Assembly: GCA_011503125.2 (NCBI GenBank)
Contig: WWBZ02000022.1
Location: 1,426,001-1,490,000, forward strand
Length of the DNA: 64,000 nucleotides
Source of the DNA: Botryosphaeria dothidea
Lineage: Eukaryota; Ascomycota; Dothideomycetes; Botryosphaeriales; Botryosphaeriaceae
Direction of reading: 5' to 3'
This document shows, piece by piece, positions 10,918-21,589 of the stretch (positions are counted from its first letter, which is position 1; every line of letters begins with the position of its first letter). The notes below the pieces were generated by a model. It ran no database searches. It had not been told where the DNA came from and saw only the letters and a list, made by a program, of their open reading frames with translations. Both the position numbers and the translations under genes were made by a program.

Positions 10918-13315
10918 ATGGCAGACACAGCAAGACCGATAAGCATCCTACCGTCCATTAAATGTTCGGATTGCGGCATCGAGATTGAGATCTCGAAGAT
11001 GGCGGACCATGTATGCAGTACCAGCGCCCCAGAGCCGGAACCCGTGGCACCGGCACCAAAGTCTACCAAGAGTTTCTTTGATCGCGCCGCGAATACCATG
11101 CGCTCGTCCAAGTTGCACCTCAAGCCCGGTCGTTCCCAAGCACCGCCCAGCATAGACTCCAATGCCGCAAGTAAGTTACCAACCAACTAAAAAAACAAAA
11201 AATCTTCACGGTATGCCTCAGGCTAACGAGGACTAAAGACAAGCCTTTTTCACAACGTGCCCAGGCTACACACGACCCGTTGACGCCCAATAGCAATCCA
11301 AATTCGAGAAGTCCGTCGCCAGCTTTCACTAAGTCGCCGATACCGTTCAGGAATCAGCCCAGCCCAGTTCCGAGAGCTTACAGTCCAACTTCTCCAGATC
11401 ATTTATCCACCGGCCGCGAGAGCTCCCCGGATCCCATAAGGAGACTAGCTACCCCGACCCACGATTACCCCGAATCCGACCCAAGTTTCGCCCCGCTCAG
11501 CCCACGGCCCAATGGCAGTGACAGTGTCTTCTCGCGCTTGAACTCCATCGCTCCAGGCCCGTTTAATGCGAAAGAGAGAAAAGCGTCGTTGAGGCCTGAG
11601 GCAGCAGAAGACGCTCGGCCAAATTCGTCACACAGGAGAACACCGACACTGAGCAGCTTGAGAAGCAGGTCCAAATCCAGGAATTCCAGTCGCGGTAGCA
11701 ATGGACCCGTCCATGAGCGTCAGCCCTCGATCGCCGGCTCGGAGAGGTCTCGCACGTCGATTCGCTCCAACGGACTGCCTCCTACAGCAGAAGCTCCTAC
11801 TGCTGCCGGAAAGCGCGTACCTCCTCCACGTCCAGCGCGGCCTGACGAGAACGTGGATGCTTTTCTTGAGAAGCTGCAAAATGATGCTAACCAGCCGTCG
11901 TTGGCCGGCGTCGGCCTGCGCCCGCAAGTCGCGCCAGTCCGAAAGGATAGCAATGGCAGCGCAAACAAAGCCGCCATCTCTCTCCCAAGGCGCCCTTCGG
12001 AAGCAGTTCCTCCTCCGCCACCGAAATCCCATATGCAAAAGGCATCGGTCGATGAGACACCCGAGTGGTGGGACACTCCGGAGAAGGCTCTGCCCCAAAG
12101 CCCGGAAAAGCCACTGCCTCAGAGCCCCGAGAAGCCGCTTCCCCAACCTGGTGAGCATGGCAGAAAAGCATCAGTTGCGGACCAGAATGCGAGGAGATAT
12201 CCGCGCAGGACTTCAAGTCGCAACATCAGCCTTAAGGATCTGGATCTTGGTCCCAGGCCACCAGTCCCGCAGCCCCCACAGCTGGAAGTTCGCTCTCGAG
12301 GAGCTTCCCACGCACCTTCTGATTCCGGTTCGTCTGAGGTCTCTTCGTCGTCCACTTCCGATGGACGCAGCAGCCACTCAACCCCGCCGACTTCGGCAGG
12401 AACCAGCCCTATCAATGAGCCATTCCAGACTTACAGGCCGTTTGACAAGCCAATGACTTCTGAACCTCGTCCAGGAACTTCCACTGGTCCTCCTCCTGAG
12501 GGCCACCGTAAGACTCCAAGCTTGAGCCGGCCTAACCCTCCCGAGGTGCAAAGCCCTCCCCAAATCCGCGGCATCCCAGAGGCGCCGGAATCACCCATGG
12601 ACCCTGCCATCCAACGGGGTCTGTTCACTCCCAGGAGACCATCCGATTCTTCGGCACTCCCTGAGATTCAATCAGTTGTCCAGGAAGCCGCTAAGCCTCC
12701 TGCCCCACCTGTCCCTTCCGAGGAGGAGCAGCAGATTAGGCCTGTTTCACGTACGAGGACGGGATCGGTAGGAAGACGACCCGGTACAGCGGGCAAGGGG
12801 AACTGTAGAGGCTGTGGCGAAGTGATTGTGGGGAAGAGCGTCAAAGCGGCCGATGGAAGGCTCACAGGACGCTGGCACAAGCAATGTACGTTTCTAATTT
12901 TTCTTTTCCACGTGGAGTCTTTATTTCGCTAACCCGTGTCCGCACAGGCTTCGTCTGCAGAACTTGCCACTCCCCCTTCCAGACGGCTGACTTTTACGTC
13001 ATGGACAACCATCCGTACTGCGCGCATCACTATCACCAGCTGAACGGTTCTCTCTGCCAGCACTGCAACTATGGTATTGAGGGCCAGTACCTCCAGACGG
13101 AAAGACGGCAAAAGTATCACCCGCAGTGTTTCGCGTGCGACACGTGCAGGATGCCACTACGGGACGATTATTTTGAAGTAATGGGTGTGGTCTACTGCGA
13201 ACGCCACGCATGGCACGCAGCGCGACAGACTGGAGGTGGCCCACGCGGAATGCTGGCTCCAGGAGATCCTAGGAGGAACCCCGAAAGGAGGAGGACTAGG
13301 CTGATGATGATGTGA
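10918..13315 (+). CDS. Paxillin-like protein with two C-terminal LIM domains
   Basis: Exons 10918-11170, 11239-12885 and 12948-13315 (755 aa). The N-terminus has a small CSDC...HVC cysteine/histidine motif (residues about 17-33). A long disordered Ser/Pro/Arg-rich middle carries proline clusters and a tandem PEKPLPQS-type repeat near 12090-12150. Two LIM zinc-binding domains finish the protein. The first starts at CRGCG (about residue 607) and has WHKQCFVCRTC. The second starts at CQHC (about 670) and has YHPQCFACDTC and CERH. This layout matches fungal paxillin/Pxl1-like LIM adaptors, which work at sites of polarised growth and septation. The intron at 12886-12947 splits LIM1 after WHKQ, and splicing restores the conserved Cys. 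The acceptor at 11238 was chosen because it alone keeps the frame. Confidence 0.9.
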
Positions 13316-15245
13316 GCGATCTCGCACGGAGAAGACTTGCATTGACTTCGGCTATTTTTGGGGACGAGGGGGCATGTCTAGGAAGTATTGCTTTCCTTGG
13401 ACGCTTGGGCACCGAAGCCCATACGTTTACGAGGGCGGTCTTGCGTTATCTCCGTGTACGGTCGAGACCCACCCCTTTCTGGAAGCCCCACGGCAATCAC
13501 CTTTCTCAGGCGATGGAATATCTTCGGATTCGCGCATCGCCTACCGTTCGCTTATCTCTCCTCGCGTCAACTGAATCTTTCTCACACAAAGCATTTTACG
13601 GCGTCGCATATTTCTTTTCCTGTACAGTCCGATCCTTCGAAAGCCTGTCGTTTTCCTTGCACATCGACCAACTGCATTTTCGGGTTTCCTCAAAGCTCTA
13701 TACCCTTCTTTCATATACCCTTTTTCATATTTTGGGTGGATTTCACTTTTGGATATACCCCATCCCTTTTCCCATTTTACCCTGTTGTCTGCATTATGTC
13801 CTGCGGCATTGGGCTTTTTCATTTTCACATTTTCAGCATTTGCATGAGGGAACAAGAAATTGGAGCGGAGTTTTTCAGTGCAATGAGGGCAGGATCGATC
13901 GGCCGAATGAAGGGCTGATTTAATGTGTATATCGCTTGGAGGGTTTTTCGGGTGAATGGCCGTCACGGAAAAGTTTTTGGACGCGGAAGAAAGGGTCTAT
14001 ATGGTAACTAGCCGTTGGATTAATTCAAAAGAATGTTCTAGTAAAATGGCCACGCTTTATAACCTGATAGCGATTAGTTCGGCAGCACTTGGCACGTGTA
14101 GTCTGAAGGACCTAGAGTCTGGAGATGTGCTTCATCACCGCTGGTCTGGCAATGCATGCGCACTGCTTCGCACGGAAGTGGAAAGTGCCGCATAAACGGC
14201 GCTTTGAGGTTGACCGGTTCAATTGTGGGTATTGATCGTCATGTCATCCACCTTTCTGGCGTCAGCTACTGTAATTGAACGTCAGTTGTCGCTGCTGCGA
14301 CTCAGAAGCCACGTATTTGGATAATGAAAGCGATCACGGAGGCCCGAGTATGTCAGAACGAACTTCGTGATGGAACGTTCGAGCACGACGAGCATGAGCC
14401 GGCATAAAGCAGCGACACCGGCACAAGGGCCGCGATGGCAAGAGTCAGCGGTCGTAAGGAACAAGATCCATCGCTCGGGCTTCAATTCGGGGCTCAATTA
14501 GGAAGTACAGAGTGTTGAAGGATGGCAGCGTCTAGCAGGATCGCCAAGCCTTCCGGCGGGCTGCGGCTTCCAGGGTAGCTCGCGCGCCGGCCAACATGCG
14601 CGGTTTCTTCCTCCAATGGAGACGAGACAGGTCATGAGCTTAATCACGGGCAGCGTGACATGTGCAGGAGTGCTGGGAAGTTCGCAGTGTGCATGTTTCG
14701 CAAGCGCGTCCGTATGTAGCAGGAATCATCCGTGGTTGAGGGAGGCTCGTCGGCCCCTGTCGGTCGCGGGCCCTCGGCAGCGCGGATCTCTCGCGATCCA
14801 ACCATTGGCCTTGCGATGGCGTGGTGCCGGGCGCCAGCGGAGGACTCGTCCTTTGCGCTTGCAGGAAAGCTGCCGCGTCTTGCCGCCTTTCACCCTCACC
14901 GCGACTTTGCACATGCACCGCGTGCAGGATGGAGATTAAGCGTCCTCCACGACTTTACCAAATTAGCCTGCCGATTGCGCCGTCACAGCAGCTGCCATGC
15001 ACGGCCCTCTTATCGCGTCCACCGTGGTGCCCCGCGCTAAACCGCTCAGCGCAAACGTACTGACCGCCGTCCTCCCGTTCTATAAAGTGCTGCCTCCCCG
15101 CGCTTCCTTTCATCCCTAAACAACCTCTTTTCTCTGCCCAAGCAAGCTCCCACAAAGTCCTCTTCACAGGTTTCCATTCGACCCTACTCAACAGTCAATC
15201 GGGCCATTGCCCAGTAGCAACCATTTTCTCCAACCTTCTTAACTC
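13316..15245. other. Intergenic region between LIM gene and INO1
   Basis: The first 600 bases are T/C-rich and probably the LIM gene 3' UTR. The rest is the INO1 upstream region. Short frames on both strands show no domain. CATGTG-type E-boxes, as in yeast inositol-response elements, occur at about 14655 (forward) and 14905 (reverse). Their role here is untested. Confidence 0.45.
15081..15086 (+). promoter_or_regulatory. INO1: TATA box of INO1
   Basis: TATAAA is followed by a pyrimidine-rich leader (CTTCCTTTC, CCTCTTTTCTCT) about 350 bases before the INO1 ATG. The spacing suits a transcript starting near 15110-15150 with a spliced 5' UTR. Confidence 0.45.
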
Positions 15246-15317
15246 GTGAGTCTACTGGCACCTGTACCATGGCCAGTTTGAAGGCCAGTCCTGCAAGAGA
15301 TGCTAACCGCAATTCAG
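15246..15317 (+). other. INO1: Probable 5' UTR intron of INO1
   Basis: Donor GTGAGT at 15246, branch-like GCTAAC at about 15302, and acceptor CAG at 15317 give a 72-base intron wholly upstream of the ATG. It would remove an upstream ATG (ACCATGG, about 15270) that might otherwise compete for ribosomes. Confidence 0.55.
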
Positions 15318-15428
15318 CGTCCACCACCCCTTCGCCGGCCGACGTACTTCCCCTTCTGGAGGAGCGTCGGATTCCCCATACATCCGTTAAATCACCAATC
15401 TAGCGGATAGACAACTCGAGATTTCAAG

Positions 15429-17097
15429 ATGGCACCTCACGCGGAAGTCGGCTATGCGAAGGGGAATGGACAGGAGCACGGATTTTGGAGCTCTGAGCGC
15501 TCCGAGTCAAAAAATGCTTTTGTGGTGAACTCGCCAAATGTTGCGTACACGGATTCGGAGATCAAGAGCCGTTACACGTACCGCACCACTGAAGTTGAGA
15601 TGAAAGAAGGCAAGTTTGTCGCTACGCCCAAGGAGACCGTGTACGATTTCAAGGTGGACCGCAAGGTCCCCAAGGTCGGCATGATGCTCGTGGGTCTTGG
15701 TGGCAACAACGGTACCACGGTTACTGCAGGTATCCTTGCCAACAAGCGCGGTCTCGTCTGGGACACTCGCGAGGGCCCGCGCGCTGCCAATTACTACGGC
15801 TCCATGATCATGGCCTCGACCATCAAGCTCGGCACGGATCCCAAGACCGGCAAGGAGATCAACATCCCGTTCCACGATATTCTTCCCATGGTTCACCCCA
15901 ATGATCTGGTCGTTGGAGGCTGGGACATCAGCGGCATGAACTTGGCTGAAGCTGCTGATCGTGCTTGTGTTCTTGAGCCCACTCTCAAGAATCTCGTGCG
16001 TAAGGAGATGGCTGCCATCAAGCCGCTTCCCAGTATCTACTACCCAGATTTCATTGCTGCGAACCAGGAGGCTCGTGCGGACAATGTTTTGCCTGGTACT
16101 AAGGCCTGCTGGGACCACGTCGAGAAGATCCGCAAGGACATTGAGGACTTCAAGGCGGCTAATGGTCTGGACAAGGTCATCGTTCAGTGGACTGCCAACA
16201 CGGAGCGCTATGCGGACATCGTCCCGGGCGTCAACGACACGGCTGAGAACTTACTGAAGGCTATCAAGGGAGGTCACGAGGAGGTTTCTCCTTCGACCGT
16301 CTTTGCTGTTGCTTGCATTCTGGACCAGGTCCCCTTCATCAACGGTTCGCCGCAGAACACGTTCGTTCCTGGTGCTGTTCAGTTGGCCGAGAAGCACGGC
16401 GCCTTCATTGGTGGTGATGACTTCAAGTCTGGCCAGACCAAGATGAAGTCTGCGCTTGTCGACTTCATGATTAATGCCGGCATCAAGCTCACCAGCATTG
16501 CTTCCTACAATCATCTGGGCAACAATGACGGCATGAACCTCAGCAGCCAGAAGCAATTCCGCAGCAAGGAGATCAGCAAGTCCAACGTCGTGGATGACAT
16601 GGTTGCGGCTAACACCGTCCTCTACAAAGAGGGCGAGCACCCTGACCACTGCGTCGTCATCAAGTACATGCCTGCTGTTGGCGACAACAAGCGTGCTTTG
16701 GACGAGTACTATGCCGAGATCTTCATGGGTGGTCACCAGACTATCAGCATCTTCAACGTCTGCGAGGACTCCCTTCTGGCCAGTCCGCTGATCATCGATC
16801 TCGTCCTTGTCGCCGAGATGATGACCCGCATTCAGTGGAAGACTGGGAGCTCTGACTACGCCGGCTTCCACAGCGTTCTCAGCATACTTAGCTTCATGCT
16901 CAAGGTAAGTTTTATTCACTATGATTGAAGAAAACGTTGTTAATATGCCAATATAGGCTCCTCTTGTTCCTACGGGTACTCCGGTGGTCAATGCTTTGGC
17001 CAAGCAGCGCAACGCCATGTTGAACATCTTCCGCGCTTGCGTTGGTCTCGAGCCGGAGAACGACATGACGCTCGAGCACAAGCTGTTCGCTCACTAA
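15429..17097 (+). CDS. INO1: Inositol-3-phosphate synthase
   Basis: Converts glucose 6-phosphate to 1D-myo-inositol 3-phosphate using NAD, the committed step to inositol, phosphatidylinositol and inositol-containing sphingolipids; cytosolic. Exons 15429-16904 and 16957-17097 give 538 aa, close to the roughly 530 aa of fungal orthologues. Diagnostic segments are the NAD-binding GLGGNNGTT (about residue 90), QWTANTERY, the catalytic-domain [10 protein letters not shown], and the C-terminal [18 protein letters not shown]. The single 52-base intron has a GTAAGT donor. The start follows a CAAGATGGC context, and the N-terminus aligns with the usual fungal start. Codon use is strongly biased to C/G third bases, as in highly expressed genes. 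Confidence 0.97.
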
Positions 17098-17626
17098 GCG
17101 TTTGTGCGCTCTGGCCACAGGCTGTGCGTGATGAGAAGGGATTTGCGCTGAATCCAACATCAGCGTATGGAGATGCCAGTGGTGGAAAGGCCATAGATGT
17201 GCTTCAACGCATAGAGGCTTTGGCTGGGCACTTACCTCTCCTTGAGTTTTGTTTTACTTGTTCCCTCGTTACTCTGGATCCAGAATACAAAAATTGCGCG
17301 CGAAAATGGCTCTTCTGCACTGGTGATGATGTTGTAGCATATCTGCCACGACGATTCGAAGCGTCTGCCCCCAACATGCTAATTTTGACCTCCATGTTCC
17401 TAATTTCATCGTTTCGGTTCCTTTATACGCGCATTTGAGCTCCGAGTTGCAGAACGACGCAGACTGGCGAAGCGTTCGGGAGGCGGGAATGGTTCGCTAG
17501 TGCGATTACCATCCCAAACAAAAACGCGCCTCCCAAGACCGTTCAACTCACCAAGATTGCATTTCACCTTATACCTCGCTCATTCACTGTGTGACTGTAT
17601 TCCCATCGCTGTGTACAATTCATCCA
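17098..17626. other. Intergenic region
   Basis: The INO1 3' flank and the promoter of the next gene. No supported coding frame, repeat or RNA gene is seen. Confidence 0.5.
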
Positions 17627-19530
17627 ATGCCTTCTCAATCAGCCTCGATCCAGTCTTATTTCTCACCTCAGCCTTCACCCGTCAAATCCCGGCCCTCTAC
17701 TCAAGCTGTCAGCAGTAGCAGCAGTTCTCACACTGCCGCTCATTCAGATGCGACCGAGGCCACCGATATGAGTGATAACGTTTTCATTCCTGGCGACGGC
17801 TTCACCGCCGACGAAATGGCGAGCTCACCTGAGACGCTGCCGCTCACCGGACCTTTCACCCCTCCGCACGGTATTCCGTACAAAGAAGTGAAGCTCTCGT
17901 CGCTGGGGCCTACAGATCAAAGTGTCACCTTCATAGGTCGGATTGTGAACATCTACGCACCGAAGTTGCAGAGGGCACCGAAATCAGCGAAGGGTTGTCT
18001 CAGGTGCACAGTCAGTGACGGTGAGGGTCTTGTCACGGTGAGTAGTAGGACTCACTTGCGTTTTTTCCGGCTCGCTAGTCACCTTTGCACGTCTCTGCAG
18101 GACTGTCACCTCACTCACAGCCATGTTCAGGTCCGCCTCTGGCACGGCAACGTCACCTACCCGCTCAGAGTCGGCTCCTTGATCACAGTCTGGACTACTC
18201 ATATTACGCTCTCCGAGCACAGAAGAATCTCACCGTCCTCTGTACCTCTCTACACTAGCATCTTCCCTGAAAGGGACCGCAACTGCCACCTACAGATCGA
18301 TGAGGACACCCCCGAGAATGACTTTCGCTGCCGCAAACCGCTCAATTCGAGCGATGGTAACATCCAAGGTTTGATGACGCTAGCCAGCTTCGCAGCAGGC
18401 GGCTGGGAAGTCCCGAACGCAAAGGTGCTCGTGTGCGTGAAGAGCGTCGGGGCAAGGAAGACGAGTGCGTCTCCACCCCACCGATCTTCTGCACATCCTC
18501 TACCTTCGACACTCTCCTTCCTACTCTGCATCTATCAGCGAACAAGCTAACGGGTCCTCTTCACCGCCTCCAGTCACCCGCCCCGACAGCACCACCACCT
18601 CCACAGCCACTACGGTCCACCTCCTCGACCACACGACCACTACCGCAACTCCGACAACCATCACCCTCTGGGACGCCTCCTCCACCTCCGCCGCCGATTG
18701 GAAACCCAACACTACCATACTCCTCCTCACCGCCCCGGGCTTCCGCACCCCAACCGCCGGCGGCCCCGTCTGGCTCTCCGTCACCGCAAACACCCGCATC
18801 GAGGTCGATCCAGCCGGGCGCGACGCCGCGTGGTTGCGTGGGTACGCCGCACGCCTGCTGCGGAAGCAACACGTCTGTCCGAGCGTGCCGGCGAACGCGT
18901 TTCCGGAGGTGGACGAGATCGAGAGCGCGCAGACGCGGATACTGTTTACGCTGGCGGACTTGGATGAATTTGCCAGGGCGGCGGTGGTGCAGGGGGGACG
19001 GGGACGGGGGGAGGTTGCCGGGGCCACGAAGGCGGTGGTGGGGTGGGTGAGCGTGGTGGTGACGGAGGTGAAATTGGTGGCGTTGTGGAGGAGGGGGATG
19101 GTAGGGTGTGCGGAGTGGTGAGTTCCCTTCCACTTGCGCTGTTCTGATCACCCTTCTTCGGGAGGCGGAGAGGTGCTGAGCTGGTCTTAGTGAGTGTGGG
19201 AACACCCTCTTCGCCAATGCGGCCGTCGTAACGTGCTCGCATTGCGAGAGAGAGGACGTGCCATTGTCCATCAATCCTCGCGTTCTGGGACCGGTCATTG
19301 ACGAAACTGGTTGCATCGCTGCAGGGAAGTTGGTCTTTGCACCGGAGGCCTGGGAACAGTTCCTGGGGAGGGATATGGATACGCTGGTGGTGGAGGACTT
19401 GGAAGCGCTGAAGACATTGGAAGAGAGGATAGTGTGGATCAGGGTGACTTTGGTTGTGGGATGGGCGGCAAAAGGTGAAGAGGGGTGGGAGGGTGTGGGA
19501 AGGTTGTGTGTGCTTGCTGTGAGGGAATGA
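17627..19530 (+). CDS. Unrecognised OB-fold-like protein with PIP-like N-terminus
   Basis: Exons 17627-18037, 18131-18474, 18539-19117 and 19191-19530 (557 aa). I do not recognise an orthologue. The N-terminus reads SASIQSYFSP, close to a PCNA-interacting peptide but without the leading Gln at the right spacing. Residues about 98-175 (VTFIGRIVNIY...GLVTVRLWHG) have the pattern of an OB-fold strand series. Splicing the last intron creates a cysteine cluster, CAECECG then CSHC, a possible zinc site like those in RPA/ssDNA-binding proteins. A Thr/Pro/Ser-rich linker sits near 18570-18700. A role in DNA replication or repair is an inference from these parts. The acceptor at 18130 could instead be at 18103, which would add ten residues. 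The ATG at 17627 is preferred over an in-frame 17591 codon because it starts the PIP-like peptide. Confidence 0.65.
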
Positions 19531-20048
19531 GAGGCGCGTCGGAGCTTCATTGCGTGCGCGGGTGCTGAATTGCCTTTTGCTGTATGCGGGAAGGGGAGAG
19601 AGCTATCTGAATACTTTGCTAGAGATTGGAGGAGATTTGTGGCTATACGATTGCTTGAGGTCCTGGTAACGTAACCGAAGAAAAACTTTCGGGCTCGGCA
19701 GGAGGCACTGCCGCATTGCGCACCCAAGCCTTGATATGTGGGGGTTGTCTCCAACTCACGGATGGCGTGGAAGGCGATCTTGAAAAAATTCAGTTAAAGG
19801 CCAAGAAGACGGGTGTAATTTGGTTTAAATCTCGCAACGGATTGCTCGATGTGCAGACGTATAACGAGAGCCGAGATGGTTCTTTGAGAACGGCTCGTAG
19901 CATTTCATCGCGGGGCAGTCAAGCTAACTATGACGTTTCGTGGGTAACTAAACAAGGTGGCTGCTTACGGTGCAGAGGTAAGCGGAGCTAAAGCCCCTCT
20001 CCCGCCCACTCTAATTCGTTGTCCCTTGCATCATGCACTTGATGCACA

Positions 20049-20056
20049 TATATAAA
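20049..20056 (+). promoter_or_regulatory. TATA box of the SGNH esterase gene
   Basis: Perfect TATATAAA, 66 bases before the chosen ATG, followed by a C/T-rich stretch suited to a transcription start near 20080-20090. Confidence 0.55.
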
Positions 20057-20103
20057 GCAGCCTCACGCTCATTTTCTCGGAATTGAATTATCTCAATAAC
20101 ACC

Positions 20104-20112
20104 ATGTTTTGA
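20104..20112 (+). other. Two-codon upstream frame (ATG TTT TGA)
   Basis: ACACCATG is a good start context. The frame ends two bases before the main ATG at 20115, so a ribosome would have to reinitiate or scan past. It could hold down expression of the esterase if transcripts start upstream of it. Confidence 0.45.
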
Positions 20113-20114
20113 AG

Positions 20115-21319
20115 ATGTGGGCCCATATCTCACGGGAAATGTTTAACCTCGGCCGGTTTGCCGTCCTACTCCAACTAGTAAGCTGCGGGGTATCGCTTCC
20201 AACCGGCAGGTGGAATGAACACTCAACTTATTTCTCCGCCATCGTTGCATTTGGCGATTCCTTCACTGATAATGGTCAGAAAGCTGCGACAACCACTATA
20301 GATCATTTACAGGCATACTAAGTATTGTTAATAGGAAACGGATCTTGGCTCATCTCCAATCGGAGTTGGCCTGCAAACCCAAATTAGTAAGTCAGGCCCA
20401 TACCCATCCGGATTCGATTTCTTTAACTACAAAAAGAAATGCGCAGTTACTAAAACATGTTTCAGCTACGATGGGCGGTTCTCCAACGGCCCGGTATGGA
20501 TCGATTACGTAGCGGGGAATCTGTCGATTCCTCTGTACAATCACGCGATTGGGGGAGGTACGTACTCTCCGGATTTTGATTCGTCAGAGAATTGATGGGC
20601 AGCGTGATAGCAACAACATCAAACAGCCTAGTCCAAGGCTACACCGGACCTCAATCATCGATTCCTGTGCCCTCCATCCACGATCAGGTCTCTGGTTTCT
20701 TGGAGAATCCATCCGACGACATTCCAACCACCAACCCTCTCTTCGTCCTGTTCGGCGGCGCGAACGACGTCTTCTTCAACCCAAACATAACTGCGGCTCA
20801 GAGCTTCAATAAAATCCTAGCCAGCCGGTCTGCCCTCTCAGCTCGTTTTCCTAATGCTACTTTCCTGGTCCTCGATTACCCGGATCTCAGCCGTATACCT
20901 TACGCTTATTACATAAATCGAACCGACAAATACGTACTGCATGCATTCAGTCAAGGTCTCAGTAGCCTTTTAGGGGGCCTTTCATCTCATTACCGGTCCG
21001 TTGCAATACCTCAAACGGTCTTCGTTGAGCTTCCGCAACTGTTTGACCAATGGGACTACTATGCGGACCCTCTGGAGTATGGCTTTGATCCCCTGGGCGC
21101 TTACGGCAGCTGCTTGGTTGGTGTATACGAAGAAACAGAGACGGTATCATTGTGCCCTGATCCAAACTCAAAGGTTTTTTGGGATGAATACCAGTAAGTT
21201 CGACGGTGGTCGAAGACTTCTGGTATCAATGGCTGATTACTCCGTGATGCAACAGTCCAACAACTCGTGCTCATTCGTTTATTGCGGAGAAAGTGCTTGA
21301 TACCATTGGACAAATTTGA
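20115..21319 (+). CDS. Secreted SGNH/GDSL acetylesterase-like hydrolase (CE16 type)
   Basis: Exons 20115-20274, 20335-20386, 20466-20557, 20611-21193 and 21256-21319 (316 aa). All SGNH blocks are present: FGDSFTDNG (nucleophile Ser), AIGGATT (oxyanion Gly, restored by splicing), FGGANDVF (oxyanion Asn), and DEYHPT (catalytic Asp and His, restored by the last intron). A hydrophobic segment, RFAVLLQLVSCGVSL, serves as signal peptide, and NRT and NAT are possible glycosylation sites. Block spacing fits fungal carbohydrate-acetyl esterases of the CE16 kind. The first in-frame ATG is 20115; 20142 would give a tighter signal peptide. The gene ends tail-to-tail with the HET gene, 270 bases away. Confidence 0.88.
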
Positions 21320-21589
21320 GACTGAAACTGCAGTAACTGAAGCCTCAATTCATCTGTGCTTGAGAGAAGGATATGATGGGAATACCAGCGCTCGCAAAAC
21401 AGTTCATGAATGTTGATGAGGCATTCTATGTATGAAATTCTTCGAAAAAGCCATAGTTCAAGTAAAATCTGCCTGTCTCCCCCTTTTGCTCCATGCAATT
21501 GATTGCTTGTGTTTATACAGACATAAGCAACTGTTGTTGTGCCTTTTTCGGCCCTTCGATTATGTCAGCGAGTTCGGCATTGCCGCCTC

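Larger units (their letters stand above)
19531..20114. other. Intergenic region and promoter of the SGNH esterase gene
   Basis: Contains a perfect TATATAAA at 20049-20056. The frame at about 19716-19991 lacks an ATG and any domain. A two-codon upstream frame (ATG TTT TGA, 20104-20112) ends just before the main start. Confidence 0.55.

Noticed and set aside
19716..19991. Frame with CGGC and CLRC cysteine pairs
   Set aside because: No ATG start and no domain; it lies in the promoter region of the esterase gene.
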